64,000 nucleotides of DNA from Alphaproteobacteria bacterium (GTDB lineage Bacteria; Pseudomonadota; Alphaproteobacteria; UBA6615), in NCBI GenBank assembly GCA_011087645.1, contig JAALLF010000001.1:79687-143686 (forward strand). The letters run 5' to 3'. Of this stretch, positions 10,705 through 19,386 are shown in pieces. A program made the translations under genes and the position numbers. The first letter of the stretch is position 1. Every line of letters starts with the position of its first letter. Under the pieces are notes generated by a model, which had not been told where the DNA came from, did not search any database, and saw nothing but the letters and a program-made list of their open reading frames with translations.

Positions 10705-11613
10705 CTACCGGGTCGGCGGCGTAATCGCTCCCGTGTCGCGTCGCGACGGTATGCCGCCAATGTCACCGAAGTAGCGGAAAAAATCACTGTCCGGCGACAG
10801 CACCATCGTGGTGCCTTCTTGGAAGGTCTCACGATAGGCTTCAAGGGAGCGGAAAAATTCAAAGAATTCCGGATCCCTGCCATAGGCCTCACCGAGAATA
10901 GAGTTGCGCGTGGCATCGCCATTACCGCGCAGCACCTGCGCTTCGCGCTGAGCCTCCGCCACGATCTCAACCTGTTGACGGTCGGCGGTCGCTCGGATAC
11001 GTCGCGCGTTCTCGCCGCCTTCAGCGCGAAGCTGGTTCGCCTCGCGTTCGCGCTCGGTCCGCATACGATTATAGACGGTCTCTGAAACCGCCTCGGGCAA
11101 TTCCGAACGGCCGATGCGGATATCGACAACCTCAATACCGAAACCAGAGGATTCGCGCGCAACGTTGTCGCGGATCGTTTCCATGATCGTATTACGCTTA
11201 TCCGACAACATATCTTCCAGCGCTTGCTGGGCGACGACCTCTTTAACCGTGGAGGTCATGATATTGCCGAAACGGTTCTGGAAGGTCGTCTCGTTACGGA
11301 CCGTCTGGAAAAACCGCAATGGGTCGGTAATTCGGTAGCGCGCAAAAGCATCAACCAGAATGCGCTTTTGGTCGATCAACAACACCTCTTCAGCGTTCGG
11401 ATCGACACTCAGTACGCGTTTCTCGAACTTCTGGGCGTTCTGCCAGAACCATTTAAATTCAATACCCGGTTCCTGGACCGTGCGTTTCCACTGGCCAAAT
11501 TGCAGGACTAGAGCTTGTTCGGTTTCGCGCACCGTAAAGATCGACAACAGGGCTACGATAGCAATCGCAACCACCAGGACGCCTCCAATGGCGAGTTTGG
11601 CATTAGACATCAC
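10705..11613 (-). CDS. hflC: HflC, FtsH-modulating SPFH protein
   Basis: Partner of HflK in the inner-membrane HflKC complex that surrounds and restrains the FtsH protease. The 302-residue protein has one N-terminal membrane helix (about 5-25) and an SPFH/Band 7 domain with VRETEQALVLQFGQW and VDAFARYRITDPLRFF. A charged, helix-forming stretch follows (MRTEREREANQLRAEGGENA). Its start overlaps the hflK stop by 4 nt (ATGA), so the two are translationally coupled. Confidence 0.97.
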   Translation of the reverse strand: MMSNAKLAIGGVLVVAIAIVALLSIFTVRETEQALVLQFGQWKRTVQEPGIEFKWFWQNAQKFEKRVLSVDPNAEEVLLIDQKRILVDAFARYRITDPLRFFQTVRNETTFQNRFGNIMTSTVKEVVAQQALEDMLSDKRNTIMETIRDNVARESSGFGIEVVDIRIGRSELPEAVSETVYNRMRTEREREANQLRAEGGENARRIRATADRQQVEIVAEAQREAQVLRGNGDATRNSILGEAYGRDPEFFEFFRSLEAYRETFQEGTTMVLSPDSDFFRYFGDIGGIPSRRDTGAITPPTR

Positions 11614-12746
11614 TGGCTCCCCTCGCTGACGGTTCGGTTCCGGTTCAACTCGTTGAGAGGCAAGTAAGGTATGACACCCTGCCCGCCTTCTGCGCCTTCA
11701 TCGATGATTATCTTATTTACCTTAGAAAGCACGTCGCGGATCGTCTCGATATAGAGACGACGACGCGTTATATCGGGCGCGGCGAGGTAAGATTTATAGA
11801 TTTCCTCGAAGCGGGCGCCTTCACCCTGGGCTTCTTTGGTCACCCGCTCCTTATACGCGGTGGCTTCCTCGATAACGCTGGCAGCTTCACCACGCGCCGT
11901 CGGGACGATACGGTTGCTGTAGGCTTCGGCCTCATTCTGCAATCGTTCTTTATCCTGGCGCGCCCGCTGCACGTCGTTGAAAGCATCGATAACCGGCGGC
12001 GGCGGACTGGTTAGCTGCAATTGAATACGCTCGATACTGATACCGGCACCATATTGGTCGAGAACCTCTTGCAGCAATGTTCTAGTCTGGCTCTGCACCT
12101 GCTCACGCGCGGTGGTGATCAGATCATCCAGCTTGGTTTGCCCAACAACCTCGCGCATCGCGCTTTCAGCAACCAGTTTCACCGTCGCCTCCGGGTCGCG
12201 GATATTGAACAAATATTTTCCGGCGTCAGAGATCAGCCATTGCACGGTAAAATCGACATCGGCGATATTCTGGTCGCCGGTCAGCATGAGGCTTTCCTGC
12301 GACACGTCGTTCACCCGAGAGGTGCGGGCAATATCGCTGGAATCACGGAAGCCGACATTGACGCGGTTAATCACCGTCACCTTTGGTTTCTGTACTTCGC
12401 CGATGATCGACGGCCACCAATGCAGGCCGGATTCCTTGGTGGTGCCGTCCCACTTTCCAAACAAAAGCTGGACGCCTTGTTCGTCGGGCTTCACCTGGTA
12501 AAAACCGCTGATAAACCAAACAAACAGCAATCCGCCTAAGATCAGGGCGATCGAGCGCCCACTGCCGAAGCCGCCGGGCAGGAAGCGTTTAACCTTGTCC
12601 TGGCTGCGGCGTAGCATCTCCTCGATATTCGGTGGAGGCGCGCCGGCACCGCCGCCGCTGGGCGGCCACTGACCTCTCGGTCCGCCGCCACCGCCTCCGC
12701 CACCCCAGGGGCCTCCGCCCCCGCTTCCCTGATTATTCCACGGCAT
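11610..12746 (-). CDS. hflK: HflK, FtsH-modulating SPFH protein
   Basis: Larger subunit of the HflKC complex. The 378-residue protein begins with a Gly-rich, Trp-containing cytoplasmic tail (residues 1-40), normal for HflK, then a membrane helix (about 68-85, SIALILGGLLFVWFISG) and an SPFH domain (VKPDEQGVQLLFGKW onward), and ends in a long helical region. It is first in the hflK-hflC-DUF2065-degP unit. It is divergent from mrp across a 203-bp region that holds a 9-bp inverted repeat. Confidence 0.97.
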   Translation of the reverse strand: MPWNNQGSGGGGPWGGGGGGGGPRGQWPPSGGGAGAPPPNIEEMLRRSQDKVKRFLPGGFGSGRSIALILGGLLFVWFISGFYQVKPDEQGVQLLFGKWDGTTKESGLHWWPSIIGEVQKPKVTVINRVNVGFRDSSDIARTSRVNDVSQESLMLTGDQNIADVDFTVQWLISDAGKYLFNIRDPEATVKLVAESAMREVVGQTKLDDLITTAREQVQSQTRTLLQEVLDQYGAGISIERIQLQLTSPPPPVIDAFNDVQRARQDKERLQNEAEAYSNRIVPTARGEAASVIEEATAYKERVTKEAQGEGARFEEIYKSYLAAPDITRRRLYIETIRDVLSKVNKIIIDEGAEGGQGVIPYLPLNELNRNRTVSEGSQ

Positions 12747-12782
12747 AAGTTATTCCCCTGTTCATTACTTCCTAGCGCGATT

Positions 12783-12829
12783 TTCGCCCCATTCGCGAGC
12801 CAATAGTGGTCACGTATCCGTGGGGCGAA
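12783..12829. promoter_or_regulatory. 9-bp inverted repeat in the hflK/mrp divergent promoter region
   Basis: TTCGCCCCA (12783-12791) and TGGGGCGAA (12821-12829) are exact reverse complements, 29 nt apart, between the divergent starts of hflK and mrp. It could be a paired binding site for a regulator or a hairpin in the hflK leader. The protein involved is unknown. Confidence 0.35.
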
Positions 12830-12949
12830 CCGAAAGCCGAAGCTTTTCAACGGGCGTCCCCCGGCTTATACCACAACGAATTCGCGCTTGCTGCGGCATA
12901 CGCAATTAATTTCATCTCGATATTGGCTGTTAACCAGGAGATTTCAACC

Positions 12950-14059
12950 ATGGCGGCTATCGCCGAAGCCGAAGTGCGGGCCGCGTTGGCGGGAATAACC
13001 GACCCCCGCAGCGGTACCGACATCATCGCCCGCAACATGGTTAGCGGCCTGGTCATCAAAGATCGCAACGTTGGGTTCGCCATCGAAATCGATCCCGCCG
13101 ACGGCGAGGCCATGGAACCCGTACGCCAAGCGGCCGAAGCGGCGGTACGCGCTTTGCCTGGCGTCTCGTCGGTAACCGCGGTTCTCACCGCCCATAATAA
13201 CGCCCCCGCCGCCCAGCGCGCCGCGCCCCCGCAAGCAGCTGCGCCCCAGGAAAAGCGCGATTTAGCCCCCGATGTGAAATGGATCGTCGCGGTGGCCAGC
13301 GGCAAGGGCGGGGTCGGCAAATCAACCACGGCGGCTAATTTGGCGTTAGCGCTGGCCGGTCTGGGGTTGGATATCGGCCTGCTCGACGCCGATATCTACG
13401 GCCCGTCGATGCCGCGCATGCTGGGCATCAAAGGCAAGCCACAACCCTTGCCGGACAAGCGCATCGCGCCGATGGAAAATTACGGCATCAAGGCCATGTC
13501 GATCGGTTTTCTGGTCGACGAAGAAACGCCGATGATCTGGCGCGGACCGATGGTGATGGGCGCGCTGGAGCAAATGCTGCGCGATGTCGAATGGGGGGCT
13601 TTAGATATATTGGTGGTCGACATGCCGCCGGGCACCGGTGATGCCCAGCTCACCATGGCGCAGCGTGTGCCACTGGCGGGCGCGGTCATCGTCTCGACCC
13701 CGCAGGACATCGCCCTGCTCGACGCCCGCAAGGGGCTCAACATGTTCAAAAAGGTCGATGTTCCGGTCCTCGGAATCGTCGAAAATATGAGCACCTTTGT
13801 CTGCCCCAATTGCGGCCACCAGACCGATATCTTCGGCCATGGCGGGGCGCGGGCCGAGGCCGAGCGTCTGGGTTGTGATTTTCTGGGCGAGATTCCGCTG
13901 GAAATGGCAATCCGCGTAACCTCGGATGCTGGTAAGCCAATCGTGATCGACCAGCCCGACAGCCCCTATGCAGCGGCCTACCGGGCAATCGCCGCTGCGG
14001 TGGTCGCTAAACTCACCGGTGAGCCGGCCCGCGCAGCCCCTCAAATCATCGTCGACTAG
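12950..14059 (+). CDS. apbC: Mrp/ApbC iron-sulfur cluster carrier ATPase
   Basis: P-loop ATPase that binds and transfers Fe-S clusters to target enzymes. The 369-residue protein has an N-terminal DUF59/MIP18 domain (about 1-85), a Pro/Ala linker, then the deviant Walker [10 protein letters not shown] (118-126), [16 protein letters not shown], and a CPNC motif near residue 280 that holds the cluster in this family. I chose ATG 12950 because AGGAG (12936-12940) lies 9 nt upstream; the frame is open earlier but without conserved sequence. A hairpin ACGCGAG/CTCGCGT (14072-14090) follows the stop. Confidence 0.96.
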   Translation: MAAIAEAEVRAALAGITDPRSGTDIIARNMVSGLVIKDRNVGFAIEIDPADGEAMEPVRQAAEAAVRALPGVSSVTAVLTAHNNAPAAQRAAPPQAAAPQEKRDLAPDVKWIVAVASGKGGVGKSTTAANLALALAGLGLDIGLLDADIYGPSMPRMLGIKGKPQPLPDKRIAPMENYGIKAMSIGFLVDEETPMIWRGPMVMGALEQMLRDVEWGALDILVVDMPPGTGDAQLTMAQRVPLAGAVIVSTPQDIALLDARKGLNMFKKVDVPVLGIVENMSTFVCPNCGHQTDIFGHGGARAEAERLGCDFLGEIPLEMAIRVTSDAGKPIVIDQPDSPYAAAYRAIAAAVVAKLTGEPARAAPQIIVD

Positions 14060-14401
14060 CGGTAAAAATCAACGCGAGCAGGCCTCGCGTATAGTTGATC
14101 CACCGCGACACAATCGTGGCTTGCGAACGGCCGTCTACAATACCACTTTCCCATTGACGCAGCTTCGCTGCCCCAGCGTTGCTGTGCCGAGAAAGAACCG
14201 CCGGGCCAGCATCGTGCCTAGCCCCGCAGGCCGCCGGCCTTCTGCCCCCCATTCGGCCGGCAACGATGCATTTTATTGGCCCGGCGGCGTCTTCTCCGAT
14301 CCAAACCTCTCCGACTAAATATTTAGACGCGATGACGGAATGAGACGCCGCCAACGGTGTTTAACCGTTATCATTCGCTATTCCCTGAGTTGGAGATCAT
14401 C
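14060..14401. other. Gap between apbC and the YHS gene with a long hairpin
   Basis: 342 bp without a gene. It contains a small hairpin just after apbC (14072-14090, ACGCGAG/CTCGCGT, no T-run), the long bulged inverted repeat at 14200-14285, and an AT-rich stretch (14318-14330) in the likely promoter zone of the following gene. Confidence 0.6.
14200..14285. repeat. Long bulged inverted repeat, possible structured RNA
   Basis: Three consecutive arm segments pair in order: GCCGGGCCA (14200-14208) with TGGCCCGGC (14277-14285), GCATCGT (14209-14215) with ACGATGC (14263-14269), and GCC (14216-14218) with GGC (14259-14261). The left arm is continuous; the right arm has a 7-nt bulge (ATTTTAT) and one extra A. 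The apical part is itself palindromic (GGCCGCCGGCC). No ORF or named RNA family explains it. The strand is not determined. Confidence 0.5.
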
Positions 14402-14875
14402 ATGTCTGCCGTTACCAGGAATATCCGTCTCTCTCTGATCGCGGTCGCAGCGCTGATCGCCACCTTCGCCGCTATGGCGGGACCAGCCCTGGCGATCGAG
14501 CCGGTATTCCAAGATGGCGGCGCGGCGATCCGGGGGTACGACCCAGTGGCCTATTTTACGGAAGGCAAACCCATCGAAGGCAGTTCAGACCACAGCGTTG
14601 AATATAACGGCGCCCGATGGCATTTCGCCTCGGCGGCTAATCGCCAACTGTTTGCCGCCGATCCGGCAAAATACGCGCCGCAATATGGCGGCTACTGCGC
14701 CTGGGCGGTCGCCAATAATTACACCGCATCAATCGACCCCCACGCCTGGACGATTAAGGACGGCAAGTTGTATCTAAATTTTTCGAAGTTTGTGCGCGCC
14801 CGCTGGGCCATTGATAAATCGGGCAACATCGCTAAAGGCGACGTCAACTGGCCCGTGCTGCGCGACGGCGCTTAG
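14402..14875 (+). CDS. Secreted YHS domain-containing protein
   Basis: A 157-residue protein with a cleavable signal peptide (about 1-31, ending AGPALA) and a YHS domain: IRGYDPVAYFTEGKP, YNGARWHFASAANRQLFAADPAKYAPQ in two parts, and GGYCAWAVANNY. YHS domains are small, often metal-linked modules; the substrate here is unknown. ATG 14402 has GGAG 7 nt upstream. The gene converges on folA and their ends overlap by 4 bp (14872-14875), so both are read across each other's stop. Confidence 0.9.
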   Translation: MSAVTRNIRLSLIAVAALIATFAAMAGPALAIEPVFQDGGAAIRGYDPVAYFTEGKPIEGSSDHSVEYNGARWHFASAANRQLFAADPAKYAPQYGGYCAWAVANNYTASIDPHAWTIKDGKLYLNFSKFVRARWAIDKSGNIAKGDVNWPVLRDGA

Positions 14876-15369
14876 GAAACCCGGTCCAAGGTCACGAAAC
14901 TAAACGCCGGCGTATCGCCTTCCGCCGCATGGTCGTCGCGTGACACTTCGCGCCACCGAGCCCTGTCGATGGCCGGAAAAACCACATCGCCATCGGCCTC
15001 CATATGGACTTCCGTGAGATAGAGCCGCTCAGCGAGCGGTAGGGCCGTGGTGTAAATTTGACCACCGCCGATCACCATTACCTCCTCGCTGTCGTAAGCC
15101 GCCGCCACCGCCAGAGCCTGGTCTAAGCCACCCGCTACCTCAACATCGTCGGCCGCGAAGCTAGCCCTACGGGTGACCACTATATTGGGACGTCCCGGCA
15201 GGGCCTTGCCAATCGATTCGAAGGTCTTGCGCCCCATAATGATGGGTTTGCCCATAGTGGTGGATTTAAAATATTTCAGGTCGGCTGAAATTCGCCACGG
15301 CATATCACCGTCGCGGCCAATGACGCCGTTGCGCGCCACCGCTGCAATAAGCGCTATCCGTGCCGGCAT
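14872..15369 (-). CDS. folA: Dihydrofolate reductase
   Basis: Reduces dihydrofolate to tetrahydrofolate with NADPH. The 165-residue protein has the family pattern: AAVARNGVIGRDGDMPW with the catalytic Asp/Trp region, MGRKTFESIGKALPGRPNIVVTR (read here as MGRKTFESIG then LPGRPN), and VIGGGQIYTTALP for cofactor binding. It sits 5 bp downstream of thyA, whose reaction produces dihydrofolate, so the two form a thymidylate cycle operon. Confidence 0.96.
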   Translation of the reverse strand: MPARIALIAAVARNGVIGRDGDMPWRISADLKYFKSTTMGKPIIMGRKTFESIGKALPGRPNIVVTRRASFAADDVEVAGGLDQALAVAAAYDSEEVMVIGGGQIYTTALPLAERLYLTEVHMEADGDVVFPAIDRARWREVSRDDHAAEGDTPAFSFVTLDRVS

Positions 15370-15374
15370 AACCG

Positions 15375-16169
15375 CTAGACGGCCACCGCCGCCGGAATAT
15401 GCGGATGAAAGCGGTAACCATCGAGTTGGAAATCGTCAAAGCCGAAGCCGAAAATATCGTCGACATCTGGATTGAGGTCCATCTGCGGCAAGGGATAAGG
15501 CGTACGTGCCAACTGCTCGTCGGCCTGCTCGATATGGTTGAGGTAAAGATGAGTATCGCCAAACGTATGGATGAACTCGCCAGGTTCGAGACCGGTCACC
15601 TGGGCGACCATCAAGGTGAGCAGCGCATAGGAAGCAATATTAAACGGCACCCCTAAAAAGATATCGGCGCTGCGCTGATAGAGCTGACACGACAACTTTC
15701 CATCGGCGACGTAGAACTGAAACAGACAATGACACGGCGGTAACGCCATGTCGGAAACATCGGCGACATTCCAAGCGCTGACGATCAGCCGCCGCGAATC
15801 CGGATTAGACTGGATCTGGCCGATCAGGTTGGTGATCTGGTCGATATGCCGGCCATCAGGCGTCGGCCAGGAACGCCACTGATAGCCATAGACCGGCCCA
15901 AGGTTGCCCTCGCTATCCGCCCATTCGTTCCAGATCGAAACACCGTTATCGTTCAAGTAAGCGATGTTGGTGTCGCCTTTTAGAAACCACAGCAGCTCGT
16001 GGATGATCGATTTCAAATGCAGGCGCTTTGTCGTTAACAGGGGAAACCCCTCCGCCAGGTCGAACCGCATCTGCGCCCCGAATATACTGCGGGTGCCGGT
16101 CCCGGTACGGTCCTGCCGTTCGACACCGTGGATGCGCACCTGACGCATTAGATCTAAATATTGCTGCAT
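15375..16169 (-). CDS. thyA: Thymidylate synthase
   Basis: Converts dUMP to dTMP using methylene-tetrahydrofolate. At 264 residues it is the standard ThyA length. The catalytic Cys is in [13 protein letters not shown], with dUMP-binding [19 protein letters not shown] and the N-terminal [11 protein letters not shown]. It is followed after 5 bp by folA on the same strand. The 170 bp upstream shares the intergenic space with the divergent ssrA gene and includes one DnaA-box-like site (16270-16278). Confidence 0.98.
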   Translation of the reverse strand: MQQYLDLMRQVRIHGVERQDRTGTGTRSIFGAQMRFDLAEGFPLLTTKRLHLKSIIHELLWFLKGDTNIAYLNDNGVSIWNEWADSEGNLGPVYGYQWRSWPTPDGRHIDQITNLIGQIQSNPDSRRLIVSAWNVADVSDMALPPCHCLFQFYVADGKLSCQLYQRSADIFLGVPFNIASYALLTLMVAQVTGLEPGEFIHTFGDTHLYLNHIEQADEQLARTPYPLPQMDLNPDVDDIFGFGFDDFQLDGYRFHPHIPAAVAV

Positions 16170-16269
16170 TCTGTTGGCTCGGTTACGTCATCAGCGAGAA
16201 TTTTGGCCCAAAATCAGGTCTCAGTGTCTATGGGCCGGAGACTATAACGGCCGGCGAGTCGCAGAAACC

Positions 16270-16278
16270 TGTGGAAAA
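16270..16278. promoter_or_regulatory. Single DnaA-box-like site
   Basis: TGTGGAAAA is the reverse complement of TTTTCCACA, which fits the degenerate DnaA consensus TTWTNCACA. It lies alone between thyA and ssrA. A single 9-mer of this kind is expected by chance now and then, so it may mean nothing. Confidence 0.2.
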
Positions 16279-16339
16279 CGCCGTCAGCGGGGATAACCGG
16301 AGACCATCTTTCAAATCGACCCGATATTACCTATATATA

Positions 16340-16630
16340 TGTCGCCGGGTTCGCCCGGCTATGGTGATAAACGTCTTTCGCAATAAACGATGCGGACCCG
16401 GGGGCGGTACCCGGCGCCTCCACCAATTTCCCGGCCATAGCGGCGCGGCATTTGGGGGCGAAATAGGATCGACGCGCGCGTAAAAGTCTGACTTTCACCC
16501 GGCATGGTACCGTCGTTATCGGGCCACTACTATAGGTGCCAACGATAATGTTGAGCCCACCGCTGTTGCCGCTTAATAAGCGTCGATAAGCGCGGTTCGG
16601 GGGGCACCGGGCAACAGAAGCCCCCCACTT
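16340..16630 (+). ncRNA. ssrA: tmRNA, circularly permuted two-piece form
   Basis: Rescues stalled ribosomes and tags the truncated protein for proteolysis. The acceptor piece comes first: a GCCGGG-TTCG-CCCGGC hairpin (16344-16359), a T-arm-like stem CCGGG/CCCGG (16398-16414), the acceptor strand CGCCTCC (16415-16421) and ACCA (16422-16425). After a 28-nt spacer the coding piece starts with GGGGGCG (16454-16460), which pairs with CGCCTCC (one G-T), then AAATAGGATCGACG. The tag frame at 16538-16576 reads ANDNVEPTAVAA, ending TAATAA. A GGGGGG/CCCCCC stem (16599-16626) closes the coding piece. This order, acceptor before tag, is the alphaproteobacterial permutation. Outer ends are approximate. 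TATATA at about 16333 may be the -10 element. Confidence 0.93.
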
Positions 16631-16744
16631 TCACCACACACTTTCGGTTTCGTCCGACAATTACGTAATTTATTTCACGATTGCCCACATATTCCGAAGC
16701 ATTCGCTTGACCTACGCGGCGCACCACGCTTCCATCACACGGTC

Positions 16745-17284
16745 ATGACCGATAACACTTTAAGATACGACCGCATGGTCGAAGACGCGCTGCGCGGGGT
16801 TGTGCGCCGGGCGCTCGAAAACACGATCGAGCACGGGCTGCCCGGCGATCATCATTTTTACATCACCTTCCGCACCGACGCCTCGGGCGTCGTCATGCCG
16901 GACTTCCTGCGCGCGCGTTACCCCGAAGAGATGACGATCATCCTGCAGCACCAGTTTTGGGACCTGAAAGTTGGCGTCTTCGAATTCGGCGTCAGTTTGA
17001 GCTTCGACAACCAGGTCGCCGAAATGACAGTGCCGTTCGCAGCGTTGACCGCGTTCGTCGACCCGTCGGTCAAATTCGGTCTTCAGTTTAATGCCGAAGG
17101 CGCCGAGGACTCGTCGTCTGAGAACGCCGGCACACAGAAATCCGGCGGCAGTGTTCCGGCAGTCCGCGAATCCGGTGAACTGGTCCCCGTGCCTGAGGCT
17201 GGAACCGCGGACAATGATTCCGACGAGGAAGCCGAGAAACCAACTGCAGACGTGGTCAATCTCGAGACATTTCGTAAGAAATAA
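16745..17284 (+). CDS. sspB: SspB-family adaptor for ClpXP (alpha type)
   Basis: Adaptor that binds ssrA-tagged proteins and tethers them to the ClpXP protease. The 179-residue protein has the SspB fold at residues 1-115 (HHFYITFRTDASGVVMPDFL, EEMTIILQHQFWDLKVGVF, FDNQVAEMTVPFAAL), then an acidic, disordered linker and a conserved basic tail ending NLETFRKK, which fits the ClpX-docking peptide of SspB. It lies about 115 bp downstream of ssrA on the same strand. The ATG at 16745 has no strong ribosome site. Confidence 0.92.
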   Translation: MTDNTLRYDRMVEDALRGVVRRALENTIEHGLPGDHHFYITFRTDASGVVMPDFLRARYPEEMTIILQHQFWDLKVGVFEFGVSLSFDNQVAEMTVPFAALTAFVDPSVKFGLQFNAEGAEDSSSENAGTQKSGGSVPAVRESGELVPVPEAGTADNDSDEEAEKPTADVVNLETFRKK

Positions 17285-17306
17285 CCACACCCTTTGCTAG
17301 AGGCCG

Positions 17307-17654
17307 ATGGCTGAGGAAAACGAATTCGTCGCCCATATCCAAGACGTTCTAGCGCCGTTCGGCGAGGGTGCCGAGGCCTTGCGCATCCGCCGCATGTTCG
17401 GCGGGTTTGGGGTCTTTCTCGGCGACACTATGTTTGCCCTGATCGCCGACGATGTTTTGTTTTTCAAAATCGATGATCAAACCCGGGCCGATTTCGAAAA
17501 CGCCGGCGCCCGGCCCTTCACCTTTACACGTGGCGGCAAGGTCCGGCAGATGTCTTATTACACAGCGCCCGAGGGGACGATCGAGGACACCGAGACCCTC
17601 TACCCTTGGGCCGAACGTGCGATTGGCGCGGCGAAACGAAACCGCAAACGCTGA
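17307..17654 (+). CDS. TfoX N-terminal domain protein
   Basis: A 115-residue protein matching the TfoX/Sxy N-terminal domain: RIRRMFGGFGVFLGDTMFALI, then VLFFKIDDQTRADFENAGARPF split across the domain core, and a C-terminal basic tail. The C-terminal TfoX domain found in competence regulators is absent, so a role in competence should not be assumed. It lies 22 bp after sspB on the same strand and may share its transcript. Confidence 0.88.
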   Translation: MAEENEFVAHIQDVLAPFGEGAEALRIRRMFGGFGVFLGDTMFALIADDVLFFKIDDQTRADFENAGARPFTFTRGGKVRQMSYYTAPEGTIEDTETLYPWAERAIGAAKRNRKR

Positions 17655-17738
17655 CATTTAGCGTCCCGCGTCCCTTTCGGGGTTTACCTGCCCGCGTTCG
17701 CAACCATAATGCGCGCCACACTTAGGAGAGAGCACATC

Positions 17739-19133
17739 ATGACGCGCGACATTCGTATCGAATCCGACACTATGGGCGAAGTTGAAGTCCCGGCCGACAA
17801 ATATTGGGGGGCTCAGACCCAACGCAGCGTCGAGAATTTTCCGATCGGCAATGAGCGCATGCCGCTGTCTCTCGTCTACGCATTTGCCATCCAGAAACAG
17901 GCTGCCGCGCGCGCCAATCTGGCGCTGAGTCAGCTCGAGAAAGAGGTTGCGGAGACAATCGACCAGGCAGCGCAGGAGATCATCGACGGTAATTTCGATG
18001 ACCACTTCCCGTTGGTCGTCTGGCAAACCGGCTCTGGCACGCAAACCAATATGAACGCCAACGAAGTGATCGCCAACCGCGCCAACGAAATCCTCGGCGG
18101 TAAACGCGGCGACAAATCGCCGGTTCACCCCAACGACCATGTGAACCGTAGCCAGTCGTCGAACGACAGTTTCCCCGCCGCCATGCATATCGCCGCGGCG
18201 TTGGAGATCGAAGACCGCCTGTTGCCGTCCTTAGCGCACCTACAAAACGCCTTGAACGAGAAGTCGGCTGAGTTCGATAAGATCATCAAAATTGGCCGCA
18301 CTCATACCCAGGATGCCACGCCTCTGACCCTGGGGCAGGAATTCTCGGGCTATACCGCCCAAATACAGGCCGTCATCGAAGGCGCGCGCCGTACGTTGCC
18401 CGATCTCTACCAGCTGGCTCAGGGTGGCACCGCTGTCGGTACCGGGTTGAATGCCGCCGTGGGCTTTGCCGAAAAATTCGCGGAAGAAGTCGCCACGATC
18501 ACCGGCAAGCCATTCGTGACCATGCCCAACAAGTTCGCCGGCCTGGCCGCCCACGATGCCTTGGTCGCGGCCTCCGGCGCGCTTAATGTTGGCGCAGCGG
18601 CGGCAATGAAAATCGCCAATGATATTCGCCTGCTCGGCTCAGGTCCGCGCAGCGGCATTGGCGAATTGTCTCTACCGGCGAACGAACCCGGCTCGTCGAT
18701 CATGCCCGGCAAAGTGAACCCGACCCAGTCGGAGGCAATTACCATGGTCGCGGCGCAAATTATGGGGAACCATGTCGCGGTAACCGTGGCCGGCAGCAAT
18801 GGGCACTTCGAGTTGAACGTTTTCAAACCGGTGATGATTTATAATGTGCTGCAATCGGCCCGGCTTCTCGGCGACGCCGCGCGCAGCTTTGCCGACCGAT
18901 GCGTCTCGGGGATCGAAGCCAATAGTGGCCGCATCAACGATTTGATGGAACAGTCGCTAATGCTGGTGACCGCGCTGAACCCGCACATCGGGTATGACAA
19001 CGCGGCAAAAGTCGCGAAAAAAGCGTTTGCAGACGGTACTACCCTAAAAGAAGCGGCAATTGCGTTAAGTTTACTCACTGCCGAACAGTATGACGAATGG
19101 GTTCGGCCGGAGAACATGATCGCACCGAGATGA
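17739..19133 (+). CDS. fumC: Class II fumarate hydratase
   Basis: Iron-independent fumarase of the citric acid cycle: fumarate to malate and back. The 464-residue protein has [25 protein letters not shown] (substrate site), [20 protein letters not shown] and the family signature [13 protein letters not shown], whose Ser is on the mobile catalytic loop. I chose ATG 17739 because AGGAGAG lies 9 nt upstream; a frame-open ATG 30 nt earlier has no such site. The stop overlaps the start of the next gene (ATGA). Confidence 0.97.
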   Translation: MTRDIRIESDTMGEVEVPADKYWGAQTQRSVENFPIGNERMPLSLVYAFAIQKQAAARANLALSQLEKEVAETIDQAAQEIIDGNFDDHFPLVVWQTGSGTQTNMNANEVIANRANEILGGKRGDKSPVHPNDHVNRSQSSNDSFPAAMHIAAALEIEDRLLPSLAHLQNALNEKSAEFDKIIKIGRTHTQDATPLTLGQEFSGYTAQIQAVIEGARRTLPDLYQLAQGGTAVGTGLNAAVGFAEKFAEEVATITGKPFVTMPNKFAGLAAHDALVAASGALNVGAAAAMKIANDIRLLGSGPRSGIGELSLPANEPGSSIMPGKVNPTQSEAITMVAAQIMGNHVAVTVAGSNGHFELNVFKPVMIYNVLQSARLLGDAARSFADRCVSGIEANSGRINDLMEQSLMLVTALNPHIGYDNAAKVAKKAFADGTTLKEAAIALSLLTAEQYDEWVRPENMIAPR

Positions 19134-19369
19134 AATCAGACGTCATTCGCGACCTCCCAGAACAAGCTGTTAGCAAGAAGCGATCGGTCGTCGTTTCGGG
19201 CCACCGGACCAGCGTATCTTTGGAGCCGATTTTTTGGGACCAGTTGCGAAAGCTGGCGGCTCAACGGCGAATTTCGGTAAACGAGCTGGTCACCCTCATC
19301 GATCAGCAGCGCTCCGGCAGCCTCTCCAGCGCAATCCGCGTGTTCGTTCTGCAAAGCGTCCAGAAGTGA
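19130..19369 (+). CDS. Ribbon-helix-helix domain protein
   Basis: A 79-residue protein with the pattern of the RHH_4 family: a beta strand [14 protein letters not shown] followed by two helices ([19 protein letters not shown] and [14 protein letters not shown]). Such proteins often bind DNA as dimers, but targets for this family are not known to me. Its ATG overlaps the fumC stop by 4 nt, so it is translated with fumC. It converges on the AsmA-like gene with a 17-bp gap. Confidence 0.85.
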   Translation: MKSDVIRDLPEQAVSKKRSVVVSGHRTSVSLEPIFWDQLRKLAAQRRISVNELVTLIDQQRSGSLSSAIRVFVLQSVQK

Positions 19370-19386
19370 CAATGCGCCGCTAGCGG

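Noticed and set aside
16270..16278. DnaA box as evidence of a replication origin
   Set aside because: Only one box is present, with no AT-rich unwinding region, no cluster of sites and no dnaA, hemE or parAB nearby.
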